Shown here in pieces: positions 37,147 to 46,738 of a stretch of 64,000 bases of DNA (its first letter is position 1; the number at the start of each line of letters is the position of its first letter). Position numbers and translations under genes: made by a program. Below the pieces are notes generated by a model. It had not been told where the DNA came from and made no database searches. It saw only the letters and a list, made by a program, of their open reading frames with translations. The DNA is taken from NCBI RefSeq assembly GCF_013030265.1, contig NZ_WPZQ01000008.1:186001-250000 (forward strand), read 5' to 3'. This DNA is from Ruegeria arenilitoris. GTDB lineage: Bacteria; Pseudomonadota; Alphaproteobacteria; Rhodobacterales; Rhodobacteraceae.

Positions 37147-37950
37147 TAAGCCTTCGTACCAATCCAGCATCATGTCAGCCCAGCCTTTTGGAACCGTGTG
37201 TCCACCGGGGAAAAGGGCAAACTCCAGCGCGCTGCCCTCGGCGCACCGGGTCCATTTCCGTCGCATGAATTGATCGGTTGTGCCAAATGCGTCCGGGCGA
37301 TTGTCGACGCATTCATTAGCTGCACGCCAGATTTCGAGCCCCGCAAAAATATCGCCCTGCTGGAAACGCCCGCCACCCAGAAAGCGTCCCTCCAACGGGA
37401 CAACATTATCCGTCCATCCATGCGTGTGAAAAAGACGCACCGGACCGTCGCAAGCCTCCGGGTGGGGTCGCCAGAAACCACCGGAAACAGGGGCATAGGC
37501 AGAAAACGTATCCGGAGCGGCGCAGGCCAGATAGTTCACCATGAACCCGCCAGCCGAGAACCCGCCCAAAACAATCCGATCGCTATCAACACCAAACCGT
37601 TCGGCTGCGTCCTGCACGACTTCGGTCAGGAACGCGGTCTCGTCGCGCCCTTCCCAGCCGGGGAAGAAATTCCAGCTTTTGCGGCCGTTGCGCAGCGCGC
37701 CTTCGGGTGCCATCACCGCATATCCGCGTGCCAGCAAAGGTTCGACCATACCGCGATTGTTCATCGTCCCGGTCCCGCTTCCGCCATATCCGTGCAGGAA
37801 TACAACCATCGGAGGGTTCTCTGTGTCCGGCAGTTCGATGAAGTAACCCCCGGATGCGGTCTCGCACATGTCTTCAGGGGCTCCGCAATCGGCCATTGCT
37901 GTCTGTCCGAAAAACACAAAAGGCAATGCCAGCCAGTGCTTTCTGCTCAT
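37135..37950 (-). CDS. Secreted PHB-depolymerase-type esterase (LpqC-like)
   Basis: The protein has 271 residues. The start MSRKHWLALPFVFFGQTAMA is a Sec signal peptide (cleavage near residue 20) and follows GAGG by 7 nt. It has an alpha/beta-hydrolase fold with oxyanion segment FLHGYGGSG, nucleophile S132 in GGFSAGG, likely acid D181 in GWTDNVVP and H251 in PGGHTVPKGW. The family includes poly(3-hydroxybutyrate) depolymerases and feruloyl esterases; the real substrate is unknown. Its start overlaps the stop of the rhodanese gene by one base. Confidence 0.88.
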   Translation of the reverse strand: MSRKHWLALPFVFFGQTAMADCGAPEDMCETASGGYFIELPDTENPPMVVFLHGYGGSGTGTMNNRGMVEPLLARGYAVMAPEGALRNGRKSWNFFPGWEGRDETAFLTEVVQDAAERFGVDSDRIVLGGFSAGGFMVNYLACAAPDTFSAYAPVSGGFWRPHPEACDGPVRLFHTHGWTDNVVPLEGRFLGGGRFQQGDIFAGLEIWRAANECVDNRPDAFGTTDQFMRRKWTRCAEGSALEFALFPGGHTVPKGWADMMLDWYEGLPGS

Positions 37951-38420
37951 CACGTATCCTCTTTGTATGCCCCGACCGGCAATCCGGTCCGCACCCAACC
38001 CGGGCCTGCAACGGACCCCAGCATTCCTTCGGGCACGTCAATGATGTTGGTAAAACCGGCCTCGGTCAGCCGATTGCTCATTCTAGCAGACCGGACACCG
38101 CGTGCGCATATCAAGGCAATTTTGGTGTTTCGGTCACCATCACTCAACTGATCCAGGACCTGTTCAAAGTCTTCACGACGCATATCGACCGGATAGGCCC
38201 CTTCACCGATACCTGTCGCAGCCCATTCGCGTGGCGTTCGGATATCGATCAACAGGATCTCACCCTTGGTGGCTTGATTGTGCGCTTCGGCAACGGTGAT
38301 CTGTCCGCCTGTATAATCAGGCGGGATCAACCGGTATTCGCGTATGGCGAACCCTGCAGCGATGACCACTCCGCCGCCTATCAAAACCCAACGCCTTGTT
38401 CGATTTACGTTTGCAGTCAC
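37950..38420 (-). CDS. Membrane-anchored rhodanese-like protein
   Basis: The protein has 156 residues. The GTG start is chosen because AGGAG ends 8 nt before it; a GTG three codons earlier abuts that site. One N-terminal helix (about 10-25, RWVLIGGGVVIAAGFAI) anchors or exports the protein. A single rhodanese domain follows with IDIRTPREWAATG and active-site C105 in ICARGVRSARM. It probably carries persulfide or acts on a thiol donor in the envelope. The GTGATG junction couples it to the esterase, but no joint function is evident. Confidence 0.88.
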   Translation of the reverse strand: MTANVNRTRRWVLIGGGVVIAAGFAIREYRLIPPDYTGGQITVAEAHNQATKGEILLIDIRTPREWAATGIGEGAYPVDMRREDFEQVLDQLSDGDRNTKIALICARGVRSARMSNRLTEAGFTNIIDVPEGMLGSVAGPGWVRTGLPVGAYKEDT

Positions 38421-38642
38421 GCTGCACACTCCTACAAATCACGTAGGTTCTAACATAGACCTGTTCTTTGCGCTGCCACTGGATGGCAGTTTCGGATCAA
38501 GTTCTTGTCATGTGAACCAAAGATCAAGAGGGGCATGTAAATCCCTTAGAACCCCATCGAAAACTTACAATAGCTGGACAGCCGAAGAATTATCCTTACA
38601 AAATCAATACCACTTTGACCGCCCAGCCCCGGAGTATCGCAC

Positions 38643-41516
38643 TTGTCCCTATTCCTTATCGCGGCCCTTCCCTTTCTCGGAGCTGTCTTTCCCGCCCTGC
38701 TTATCCGCGCAGGACGAAATGCCGCCTCATCAGCGGCAGGATTGACGACTTTCCTGGCTTTGGCAGGCCTGCTGATCCACATCCCGACAGTGATGGGTGG
38801 TGGTGTGGTAACTGCCCGGTTCGACTGGATTCCCGGCCTTGGCCTGAATGCCAATTTCATGCTGGATGGGCTGGGCTTTCTGTTCGCATTGCTGATCCTT
38901 GGCATAGGTCTTTTGATCATTCTTTACGCGCGTTTCTACCTGTCGCGCGAAGATCCGATGGGGCAATTCTATACCTATTTGCTGCTGTTTCAGGGCGCGA
39001 TGGTTGGCATCGTTCTAAGCGATAACATATTGTTGTTGCTTGTTTTTTGGGAACTTACATCCCTCAGCTCGTTCCTGTTGATCGGATACTGGAAACATCT
39101 GCCCGTTGGACGGCAGGGTGCACGCATGGCGCTGGCCGTGACGGGCTCTGGCGGGCTGGCAATGATTGCGGGTATGCTGATCCTTGGCAATATCGTGGGT
39201 TCCTTTGACCTGAGCGTCATTTTGCAGAACCGCGACCTTATCCAATCTTCGCCGTATTACCTGCCTGCGCTGATCCTTATCCTACTTGGATGTTTTACCA
39301 AGTCAGCGCAGTTCCCATTCCACTTCTGGCTGCCGCATGCGATGGCCGCTCCGACGCCGGTCTCGGCCTACCTGCACTCGGCGACGATGGTTAAGGCCGG
39401 CCTGTTCCTGATGGCGCGCATGTGGCCCGTTTTGGCCGGAACTGACGCCTGGTTCTATATTGTTTCCACAACTGGACTGATCACCATGCTGATCGGCGCG
39501 GTGATCGCGCTGTTCAAAGATGATCTCAAAGCGCTACTGGCATTTTCTACCGTGTCCCATCTGGGACTTGTGACCATGTTGCTTGGCTTTGGCACCAAGA
39601 TTGCCGTGGTCGCTGCTATTTTCCACATCATCAACCACGCAACATTCAAGGCTGCGTTGTTCATGACAGCAGGCATCGTGGATCACGAAACCGGGACACG
39701 AGACATCAAGCGACTGGGGGGACTGCGTCACCTGATGCCGATTACATTTACCATCGGCATCATCGCGGCACTGTCTATGGCCGGTCTGCCTCCGCTCAAC
39801 GGGTTCCTGTCAAAGGAGATGATGCTCGAGGAAACGGTTCACACGACCTGGCTGAACTCTCACTATCTGGTGCCTGGGCTGGCGCTGCTGGCCGCCCTGT
39901 TTTCGGCTGCCTATTCGTTCCGTTTCGTTGGCCATGTCTTTCTCGGGCCAGAGCGCGATGATTATCCGCATCATCCGCATGATCCTCCGGTCGGGTTGTG
40001 GCTGGCACCTGCATTCCTTGTCGTGTTGGTCGTACTGATCGGGCTTTACTCGAACGCGATTGTTGGCCCTCTTGTAGCCGTAGTTTCCAGTGCCGTTATC
40101 GGCGGTGAGAAGCTTCCCTACTACTCACTGAAGCTCTGGCATGGCTTTACGCCTGCACTGTACATGTCGGTCGTTGCAACTTTGGGAGGTTTGTTCCTTC
40201 TGTCATTGCATCGCCGTGGTGAACAGCTATGGAATGCTCTGCCGCGTCCCGAGGCGAAAACTATCTTCGACGCAGTGATCGGAGCTCTGACGGGGCTTAG
40301 CCGCTGGGTCACGGATGAGCTGCACAACGGTGTCATCAGCCGCTATGCCATCATCATGATCGCGTTCACTGTTGGGCTGGGCTACTATGCCTATTCCACA
40401 GGTACGATCGGGATCGAAACACGCGTACCGTTGCCGGCGCCCATCATTCCGATCATCGGCTGGGTTTGTCTTGTCGGTGCAACGCTTGCGATCATGTGGT
40501 TCCACCGCAATCGCCTTCTGTCACTGGTCCTCATCGGTGTTGTTGGCCTCATCGTTTCGATGGCTTTCAACTATCTCTCGGCCCCCGATCTGGCGCTGAC
40601 CCAGATTTCGGTTGAGGTGGTGACAATGATCCTGCTTTTGCTGTCCCTGAACTTTCTGCCAACAGAAACACCGTGGGACAGCACTGCACCGCGTCGTTGG
40701 CGTGACGCTGTTATCTCAGTGATTGCAGGTGTCGGTACCGGCGGACTGATCTATGCACTCATGCTTCGCGATTTTGCCTTTCCGACTATCTCGGAATTCC
40801 ATCTTGCAAACTCGTACAAGGGTGGTGGCGGAACCAACGTGGTCAATGTGATTTTGGTTGATTTCCGTGGCTTTGATACCTTCGGAGAGATCATTGTTCT
40901 GGGTATCGCCGCATTGATCATCTTTGCCCTTACCGAGGCAGTTCTGGGCACGAATGTTCGCAGCTACCTGCTGAACCGCAAACCTCACTGGCCGCAATCG
41001 GGCGACTCGCACCCGCTTATGATGGTGGTTGTGACTCGTGTGATGATGCCGATCGCGCTGATGGTCGGGGCCTATATTTTCTTCCGCGGTCACAACCAGC
41101 CGGGCGGCGGGTTCATCGCCGGTCTGGTCGTCGCGATCGCGTTCCTGATGCAATATATGGCCAGCGGCTATACTTGGGCTATCGAACGGCAAAGGTTCTA
41201 CTACCATGGCACCATCGGTTGGGGCGTGCTGATCGCCGCCGCTACTGGCCTTGGAGCATGGTTCAACGAGCGTCCCTTCCTGACCAGCGACTTCGGCTAC
41301 ATCAACTGGCCACCACTGGAAGAGTTCGAGTGGGCAACCGCAATGCTGTTCGACACCGGGGTTTTTCTAGCGGTTCTGGGTGCTGTCATGTTGGCGCTCG
41401 ACAGTCTGTCCCGCTTTGCTTGGCAGCCGGGCATGGCGCAGGAATATCCGATGGATATCAACCCGCTGCGGGATGATCTGCTTGAAGAAGAACAAGAAAA
41501 GAAGGAGCAGGCCTGA
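38643..41516 (+). CDS. mnhA: Monovalent cation/proton antiporter subunit MrpA fused to MrpB
   Basis: This is the largest subunit of the Mrp (Mnh/Pha) Na+(K+)/H+ antiporter, related to complex I NuoL. The TTG start is 8 nt after GGAG. The protein has 957 residues and about 20 membrane helices. The proton-channel core contains LVFWELTSLSSFLLIGYW and FPFHFWLPHAMAAPTPVSAYLHSATMVKAG, of which HSATMVKAG is diagnostic. The C-terminal part from about residue 790 (MMVVVTRVMMPIALMVGAY, FRGHNQPGGGFIAGL) is the MrpB domain, so no separate mrpB exists. This is the group 2 arrangement. The stop overlaps mnhC by one base. Confidence 0.96.
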   Translation: MSLFLIAALPFLGAVFPALLIRAGRNAASSAAGLTTFLALAGLLIHIPTVMGGGVVTARFDWIPGLGLNANFMLDGLGFLFALLILGIGLLIILYARFYLSREDPMGQFYTYLLLFQGAMVGIVLSDNILLLLVFWELTSLSSFLLIGYWKHLPVGRQGARMALAVTGSGGLAMIAGMLILGNIVGSFDLSVILQNRDLIQSSPYYLPALILILLGCFTKSAQFPFHFWLPHAMAAPTPVSAYLHSATMVKAGLFLMARMWPVLAGTDAWFYIVSTTGLITMLIGAVIALFKDDLKALLAFSTVSHLGLVTMLLGFGTKIAVVAAIFHIINHATFKAALFMTAGIVDHETGTRDIKRLGGLRHLMPITFTIGIIAALSMAGLPPLNGFLSKEMMLEETVHTTWLNSHYLVPGLALLAALFSAAYSFRFVGHVFLGPERDDYPHHPHDPPVGLWLAPAFLVVLVVLIGLYSNAIVGPLVAVVSSAVIGGEKLPYYSLKLWHGFTPALYMSVVATLGGLFLLSLHRRGEQLWNALPRPEAKTIFDAVIGALTGLSRWVTDELHNGVISRYAIIMIAFTVGLGYYAYSTGTIGIETRVPLPAPIIPIIGWVCLVGATLAIMWFHRNRLLSLVLIGVVGLIVSMAFNYLSAPDLALTQISVEVVTMILLLLSLNFLPTETPWDSTAPRRWRDAVISVIAGVGTGGLIYALMLRDFAFPTISEFHLANSYKGGGGTNVVNVILVDFRGFDTFGEIIVLGIAALIIFALTEAVLGTNVRSYLLNRKPHWPQSGDSHPLMMVVVTRVMMPIALMVGAYIFFRGHNQPGGGFIAGLVVAIAFLMQYMASGYTWAIERQRFYYHGTIGWGVLIAAATGLGAWFNERPFLTSDFGYINWPPLEEFEWATAMLFDTGVFLAVLGAVMLALDSLSRFAWQPGMAQEYPMDINPLRDDLLEEEQEKKEQA

Positions 41517-41875
41517 TGGAAGCGCTGGTAGCCTCTGCCGTTGGTGTTCTGACCGCCGCCGGGATTTTTCTGATCCTGCGGCGCAGAACCTTTCCCGTGA
41601 TCCTGGGTCTCTCGCTGCTGACCTATGCCGTCAATGTTTTCCTGTTTGCGACCGGTCGGCTGGCTCTGAATGCTCCCGCTGTTCTGAACAAATACGAAGA
41701 TGTGCCCTACACTGACCCACTGCCTCAAGCGCTGGTACTGACAGCCATCGTTATCTCGTTTGGCATGACAGCCGTGATCGTGATGATCGCGCTCAGCGCA
41801 TATCTGTCGTCCAAGGATGACCATATCGACATGACCGCGCAGGACAGCGTGGATGGCGCAGGAGAAGACGCATGA
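41516..41875 (+). CDS. mnhC: Mrp antiporter subunit C
   Basis: The protein has 119 residues with three membrane helices and is homologous to NuoK. GIFLILRRRTFPVILGLSLLTYAVN and DPLPQALVLTAIVISFGMTA (of which DPLPQALVLTAIVI is diagnostic) define it. The C-terminus is acidic. It sits between A and D with one- and four-base overlaps, as in all Mrp operons. Confidence 0.95.
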   Translation: MEALVASAVGVLTAAGIFLILRRRTFPVILGLSLLTYAVNVFLFATGRLALNAPAVLNKYEDVPYTDPLPQALVLTAIVISFGMTAVIVMIALSAYLSSKDDHIDMTAQDSVDGAGEDA

Positions 41876-43416
41876 ACCATTGGATCGTTGCGCCGATCGT
41901 TCTGCCCGCAATTCTGGCGCCCTTTATCATCATGGTCCTGCGGTTCCATCTGGATCTGCAACGCATCTTCTCGGTTGCCGGTGTCGTTGGCCTCTTGGGG
42001 ATCGCACTGACGATCACCGCACAGGCGTCAGGTGGCGACATTCAGGTCTATGAACTCGGTGACTGGCCTGCCCCGTTTGGCATCGTTCTCGTGCTGGACC
42101 GGATGTCGGCGATGATGGTCTTGCTGACCGCGCTGCTGGCTTTGCCTATTGTTCTTTATGCCATCGCGTCCGGCTGGGATGACAGGGGCAAGCATTTCCA
42201 TGCCTTGTTTCATTTCCAGCTCATGGGCGTCTGTGGGGCCTTCCTTACTGGTGATGCTTTCAACCTTTTCGTTTTCTTCGAAGTTCTGCTGATCGCATCC
42301 TATGGCCTGATGACCCATGGCGGCGGTTCGGTAAGGTTGAAAGCTGGGGTGCAGTACGTTGCCTATAACCTTCTTGGCTCAACACTGTTCCTGTTTGCAC
42401 TGGGGACCATCTATGCCGTGACCGGGACGCTCAATATGGCGGATCTGGCTGTTCGCGTGGCCGAGATCCCACCCGAGGACACCGCTTTGCTGCGCGTTGG
42501 TGCGGTTCTATTGCTTCTGGTCTTCTGTATCAAAGCCGCTGTTCTGCCTTTGCATTTCTGGCTGCCGGCCAGCTACGCAAACGCGCCTCCGCCAGTGGCG
42601 GCATTATTCGCGATCATGACCAAGGTCGGGGCCTATTCGATCCTCAGGGTCTATACGCTGGCCTTTGGTCCGGACGTCGCTGTCACTGACGGGTTGATAG
42701 GAGAGTGGTTGCAACCTGCCGCGATGCTGACTCTGGCAATCGGAACAATCGGTATTCTAGGTTCACGCCATATCGCACGAATGGTGGCCTTTTGCGCAAT
42801 CGCGTCGATGGGAACCCTACTGATCGCCATATCGCTGTTCACGCCCGATGCCACGGCCGCAGCGTTGTACTACATCTTCCATTCGACACTCGCGACCGCA
42901 CTGCTGTTTCTTGTGGCTGATATGGTCATGGAACGACAGGGGGGTGCTATCGCACCAAAACCTCCCATGCCGCAAAGCGGTCTGATCTCTGCATTGTTCT
43001 TTGTCGGAGCAATTGCTCTGGCCGGTATGCCGCCATTATCCGGATTCATCGGCAAGCTGTTGGTACTGGACGCATCCCGCGACGCTCCGGACGCCAGTAT
43101 CATCTGGGCGGTGGTCCTGATCGGCTCATTCGTGACCATCGTGGGTCTTGCACGAGCGGGTTCGCTGATTTTCTGGAAGAGCCACGATGCTCAGCACAAT
43201 ACCGAACATGATCCGGAAAATGACGAAGAGATTCCCTATCTACCCGCCCCTGAACCACAACCGGGGCTGGCATTCACATCGGTGTTCGGAGCTGTTCTTG
43301 GTCTTGTCCTGCTGACATTGTTCGCCGGACCCGCTTTGGAATACACAAGTAAGACGGCTGAGCAGTTGTTCACCCCTGAACAGTACATCTCGGCCGTTTT
43401 GGGAAGGGAAGAATAA
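41872..43416 (+). CDS. mnhD: Mrp antiporter subunit D
   Basis: This is a NuoN/NuoM-like proton-translocating subunit with 514 residues and about 14 helices. Diagnostic segments are FNLFVFFEVLLIASYGLM, KAAVLPLHFWLPASYANAPP and MPPLSGFIGKLLVL. The start overlaps mnhC by ATGA, and the last base of the stop begins mnhE. Confidence 0.95.
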   Translation: MNHWIVAPIVLPAILAPFIIMVLRFHLDLQRIFSVAGVVGLLGIALTITAQASGGDIQVYELGDWPAPFGIVLVLDRMSAMMVLLTALLALPIVLYAIASGWDDRGKHFHALFHFQLMGVCGAFLTGDAFNLFVFFEVLLIASYGLMTHGGGSVRLKAGVQYVAYNLLGSTLFLFALGTIYAVTGTLNMADLAVRVAEIPPEDTALLRVGAVLLLLVFCIKAAVLPLHFWLPASYANAPPPVAALFAIMTKVGAYSILRVYTLAFGPDVAVTDGLIGEWLQPAAMLTLAIGTIGILGSRHIARMVAFCAIASMGTLLIAISLFTPDATAAALYYIFHSTLATALLFLVADMVMERQGGAIAPKPPMPQSGLISALFFVGAIALAGMPPLSGFIGKLLVLDASRDAPDASIIWAVVLIGSFVTIVGLARAGSLIFWKSHDAQHNTEHDPENDEEIPYLPAPEPQPGLAFTSVFGAVLGLVLLTLFAGPALEYTSKTAEQLFTPEQYISAVLGREE

Positions 43417-43913
43417 TGAAGCTGCTGCATCGAATATTCCCCCACCCGCATCTGACCATTCTGCTGACCTTGGTGTGGATGCTGTTGGCGAATTCGCCGT
43501 CTCTGAATTCTCTGGTTTTCGGCCTGATACTCGGGATCATCATTCCGTTCATCACGCAACCTTACTGGCCAGATCGCCCCAAATTGCGCAACTGGCCGAT
43601 GGTGGTTGAATATATCCTGGTGGTACTTTGGGATATCGTCATGGCCAACATCACGGTTGCCCGGATTATCCTTTTCAAACGCGACGCCGATCGTCAGCCA
43701 AACTGGATTTGCATCCCGCTGGAACTGCGCACGCCCGAGGCGATCACTGTTCTGGCAGGCACCATCACCATGACGCCCGGCACTGTCAGTTGTGATCTGT
43801 CGGCCCAGGGGCATAATCTACTGGTGCACTGCCTTGACGCCCCCGACCCCGAGGCAGTGCGCGACCAGATCAAACAACGTTATGAACGCCGCCTGAAGGA
43901 GATTTTCGAATGA
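43416..43913 (+). CDS. mnhE: Mrp antiporter subunit E
   Basis: The protein has 165 residues with two or three N-terminal membrane helices and a cytoplasmic domain. Typical segments are LLANSPSLNSLVFGLILG, DIVMANITVARIIL and TMTPGTVSCDLSAQGHNLLVHCLD (of which LTPGT-like MTPGTVS is diagnostic). It overlaps mnhF by ATGA. Confidence 0.94.
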   Translation: MKLLHRIFPHPHLTILLTLVWMLLANSPSLNSLVFGLILGIIIPFITQPYWPDRPKLRNWPMVVEYILVVLWDIVMANITVARIILFKRDADRQPNWICIPLELRTPEAITVLAGTITMTPGTVSCDLSAQGHNLLVHCLDAPDPEAVRDQIKQRYERRLKEIFE

Positions 43914-44179
43914 TCGAATACGCCATCTACTTCGCCTTCGCCTGTTTCGGAGCTGCGATCATGATGTGTCTGTGGCGGATCATTACCGCAGACGGTGTCG
44001 GCACCCGTGTTCTGGCACTGGACACAATGGTCATCAACACCATTGCGCTTATGATCCTCTACGGCATCCAGCTTGGTAGTGAGATATTCTTCGAAGCGGC
44101 CATGATCATCGCGATGTTGGGTTTTGTTTCAACCGTTGCCTACGCGCGCTTCATGCTGCGTGGCAACATCATCGAGTGA
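43910..44179 (+). CDS. mnhF: Mrp antiporter subunit F
   Basis: The protein has 89 residues with three membrane helices. RIITADGVGTRVLALDTMVIN matches the conserved R-x-x-x-G-P-x-x-x-R-x-x-A-x-D pattern, with the usual proline replaced by Val. The end IIE follows a helix containing IAMLGFVSTVAYARF. It is 7 bp before mnhG. Confidence 0.93.
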   Translation: MIEYAIYFAFACFGAAIMMCLWRIITADGVGTRVLALDTMVINTIALMILYGIQLGSEIFFEAAMIIAMLGFVSTVAYARFMLRGNIIE

Positions 44180-44186
44180 GGGCGAT

Positions 44187-44573
44187 ATGGAATACATCTT
44201 CGAATTTCTGATCGCCTTTTTCCTGATCGTTTCAGGCATTTTTGGCTTTGTCGGGTCCTTCGGCATGATCAAGTTGAAAGACCCGATGTCACGTCTGCAT
44301 GCCCCCACCAAAGCAACCACACTTGGCGTTGGCGGCGTGTTGATCGCATCAATCCTGCATTCGTTTCTGATCGAACAACATCTGTCGCTGCACGAGCTGC
44401 TGATCACGCTGTTTCTGTTCCTGACCGCCCCGATCACAGCCCTGTTCATTGCCAAGTGGCACATTCATCGCCATGAAAAGCCACAGGATTTGCCGGGCGC
44501 GGGCGAGGATGAGCTCTGGGCCACCCACGCGGTCGAGCAGGTCGAAGACGTCCCTGATCACAGTACGAACTAA
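44187..44573 (+). CDS. mnhG: Mrp antiporter subunit G
   Basis: The protein has 128 residues with three helices. GSFGMIKLKDPMSRLHAPTKATTLG is the G-subunit signature (core DPMSRLHAPTKA). GAGGGCGAT precedes the ATG. The last residues are acidic and soluble. It closes the mnhA(B)CDEFG operon, which should export Na+ or K+ and support pH and salt tolerance in a marine organism. Confidence 0.94.
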   Translation: MEYIFEFLIAFFLIVSGIFGFVGSFGMIKLKDPMSRLHAPTKATTLGVGGVLIASILHSFLIEQHLSLHELLITLFLFLTAPITALFIAKWHIHRHEKPQDLPGAGEDELWATHAVEQVEDVPDHSTN

Positions 44574-44578
44574 TACCT

Positions 44579-46738
44579 ATGCATACACCTCCGCTGCCCC
44601 TGACCCGCGATCTGGTTTTGATTGGCGGAGGACACACTCACGCGCTGGTGCTGCGCAAATGGGGCATGAACCCCTTGCCGGGCGCACGGGTTACAGTGAT
44701 CAATCCTGGTCCGACGGCGCCATATTCCGGAATGCTGCCGGGATATGTCGCAGGCCACTACGAGCGGTGGGAACTGGATATCGATCTGGTCAAGCTTGCA
44801 CGGTTTGCTGGTGCACGCGTAATTCTGGGTGCAGTCGAAGGCATTGATACAGACACGCGTATGGTTCACGTGGCGGGTCGTCCACCCGTTGCGTTTGATG
44901 TTGCTTCGGTCAACGTGGGTATCACCTCTGATATGCCTGCGATGCCCGGTTTTGCCGAGTTTGCCGTTCCAGCCAAACCGCTTGGCCCTTTTGCAGCCAG
45001 ATGGGCAGAATACCTGAATGGCACAGGTGCCGCATCTGTCGCCGTCATAGGTGGCGGGGTGGCCGGTGTGGAGCTTGTCATGGCAATGGCGCACGCTCTG
45101 CGTGAACGCGGTCGTAAGGCACAGGTCACATTGATCGACATTGCAACTGCACTGGCGGCAACCGGGGCCAAGGCCGCAGCCACGATAAGGCAATCACTGG
45201 ACGCGCTTGGTGTCGAACTCATCGAACAGGCAGGTATTAGCCGCGTTGCTGAGGATCACATCGCGCTTGAAGACGGCAGGCAGATACCAGCGACATTTGT
45301 AACCGGCGCAGCGGGTGCCCGTCCCTATGACTGGATTAAACAAACCGGGCTTGAACTGGAAAGTGGCTTTATCAGGGTGAACCCCTATCTGCAGTCGAGC
45401 GATCCCACGATTTTCGCGGCCGGAGATTGTGCGCATCTGTCAGAAAACCCGCGTCCCAAGGCAGGTGTCTATGCCGTGCGTGAAGCCCCAATCCTGCTCA
45501 ACAATCTGCGCGCGGCGCTGGGGTCAGGCCGTATGCGTGGCTATGTGCCGCAAAAAGACTATCTGAAACTGATCTCCCTGGGTGGCAAATCCGCGCTGGC
45601 CGAGCGTCTGGGCACATCCTTTAGTGGCCCGGTTATGTGGAAATGGAAAAACCACATTGATCAGAAATTCATGAACAAGTTTCGTGATTTACCTGAGATG
45701 CCCGCTCCGCCCCTGCCTCGGAATCACGCAGCCGGAGTGCGTGAAGCGTTGGGGGGCAAACCAATGTGTGGTGGTTGTGGCGCAAAGGTAGGTCGCGATG
45801 CGCTGCGCTCAGCCCTGAATACGCTGCCCGCACCAGAACGGTCCGACATCACCCCATTACCGGGTGATGACGCAGCGCTGGTTCAAACCGGAGGGATGCG
45901 TCAGGTCATCAGCTCTGACCACTTGCGCAGTTTTACAAATGATCCGGTCCTGATGACCAAGATAGCTGCGGTTCATGCCTTGGGCGATATCTGGGCAATG
46001 GGAGCGAAACCGCAAGTGGCAACGGCGACCGTCATTCTGCCTCGCATGTTGCCTGAGCTGCAGCAACGTACAATGGCAGAAATCATGACCACTGCCGATG
46101 AGATCATGCGGCATGCGGGTGCCGGGATCGTGGGCGGTCATAGCTCAATGGGTGATGAAACGACCATCGGTTTCACGGTGACGGGCCTGACTGACGCCGA
46201 TCCGATCACCCTCTCCGGAGGACGTCCGGGAGATGTTCTTGTCCTGACCAAACCATTGGGTAGCGGTGTCCTGATGGCAGCAGAGATGGCGGGTCAGGCC
46301 AATGGTGCATGGGTTGCGAAGGCCCTCAGCCTGATGGCTCAGCCGCAAGGCGAAGCCTCTCAAATATTGTCCGACGCTCACGCGATGACCGACGTCACTG
46401 GTTTCGGTCTGGTGGGGCACCTCCAGGGGATGTGTGAGGCCTCAGCATGCGGGGCTGTGATTGATCTCGATGCGGTGCCAGTGATGGATGGGGCACTGGA
46501 GCTAGCGGAAAGCGGAATCCGGTCAACGATTTTCAACGACAATCGCGCAATCGCGCCTGAGTTGCCGACCGGTAACAAAGCGGACCTTCTGTTCGATCCA
46601 CAAACTGCTGGCGGATTGCTCGCCGCAGTATCTGCCGATCAGGCGGATATTATTTGCCAAGAGTTGCGAGAAGCGGGTTACCCTGCGGTGACTATTGGCA
46701 AACTCACCGAAACACCGGGCCTTTCGCTTCAAATTTGA
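44579..46738 (+). CDS. selD: NADH-dehydrogenase-like flavoprotein fused to selenide, water dikinase (SelD)
   Basis: The protein has 719 residues. Residues 1 to about 375 form a type-II NADH dehydrogenase-like FAD enzyme: DLVLIGGGHTHALVL and VAVIGGGVAGVELVMAMA are the dinucleotide sites, and TIFAAGDCAHL is the FAD-binding block. Residues 385-719 are SelD, which makes selenophosphate from selenide and ATP: GGCGAKVG with active-site Cys at C400 (not Sec), PGDDAALV and GGHSSMGDETTIGFTVTG. The flavin domain may reduce selenium or supply selenide, which is inference. The stop overlaps mnmH on the other strand by 10 bp. The N-terminal ribosome site is weak. Confidence 0.94.
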   Translation: MHTPPLPLTRDLVLIGGGHTHALVLRKWGMNPLPGARVTVINPGPTAPYSGMLPGYVAGHYERWELDIDLVKLARFAGARVILGAVEGIDTDTRMVHVAGRPPVAFDVASVNVGITSDMPAMPGFAEFAVPAKPLGPFAARWAEYLNGTGAASVAVIGGGVAGVELVMAMAHALRERGRKAQVTLIDIATALAATGAKAAATIRQSLDALGVELIEQAGISRVAEDHIALEDGRQIPATFVTGAAGARPYDWIKQTGLELESGFIRVNPYLQSSDPTIFAAGDCAHLSENPRPKAGVYAVREAPILLNNLRAALGSGRMRGYVPQKDYLKLISLGGKSALAERLGTSFSGPVMWKWKNHIDQKFMNKFRDLPEMPAPPLPRNHAAGVREALGGKPMCGGCGAKVGRDALRSALNTLPAPERSDITPLPGDDAALVQTGGMRQVISSDHLRSFTNDPVLMTKIAAVHALGDIWAMGAKPQVATATVILPRMLPELQQRTMAEIMTTADEIMRHAGAGIVGGHSSMGDETTIGFTVTGLTDADPITLSGGRPGDVLVLTKPLGSGVLMAAEMAGQANGAWVAKALSLMAQPQGEASQILSDAHAMTDVTGFGLVGHLQGMCEASACGAVIDLDAVPVMDGALELAESGIRSTIFNDNRAIAPELPTGNKADLLFDPQTAGGLLAAVSADQADIICQELREAGYPAVTIGKLTETPGLSLQI

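Noticed and set aside
44579-46738. Possible selenocysteine in SelD
   Set aside because: The active-site codon at residue 400 is TGT (Cys), and no in-frame TGA interrupts the gene.
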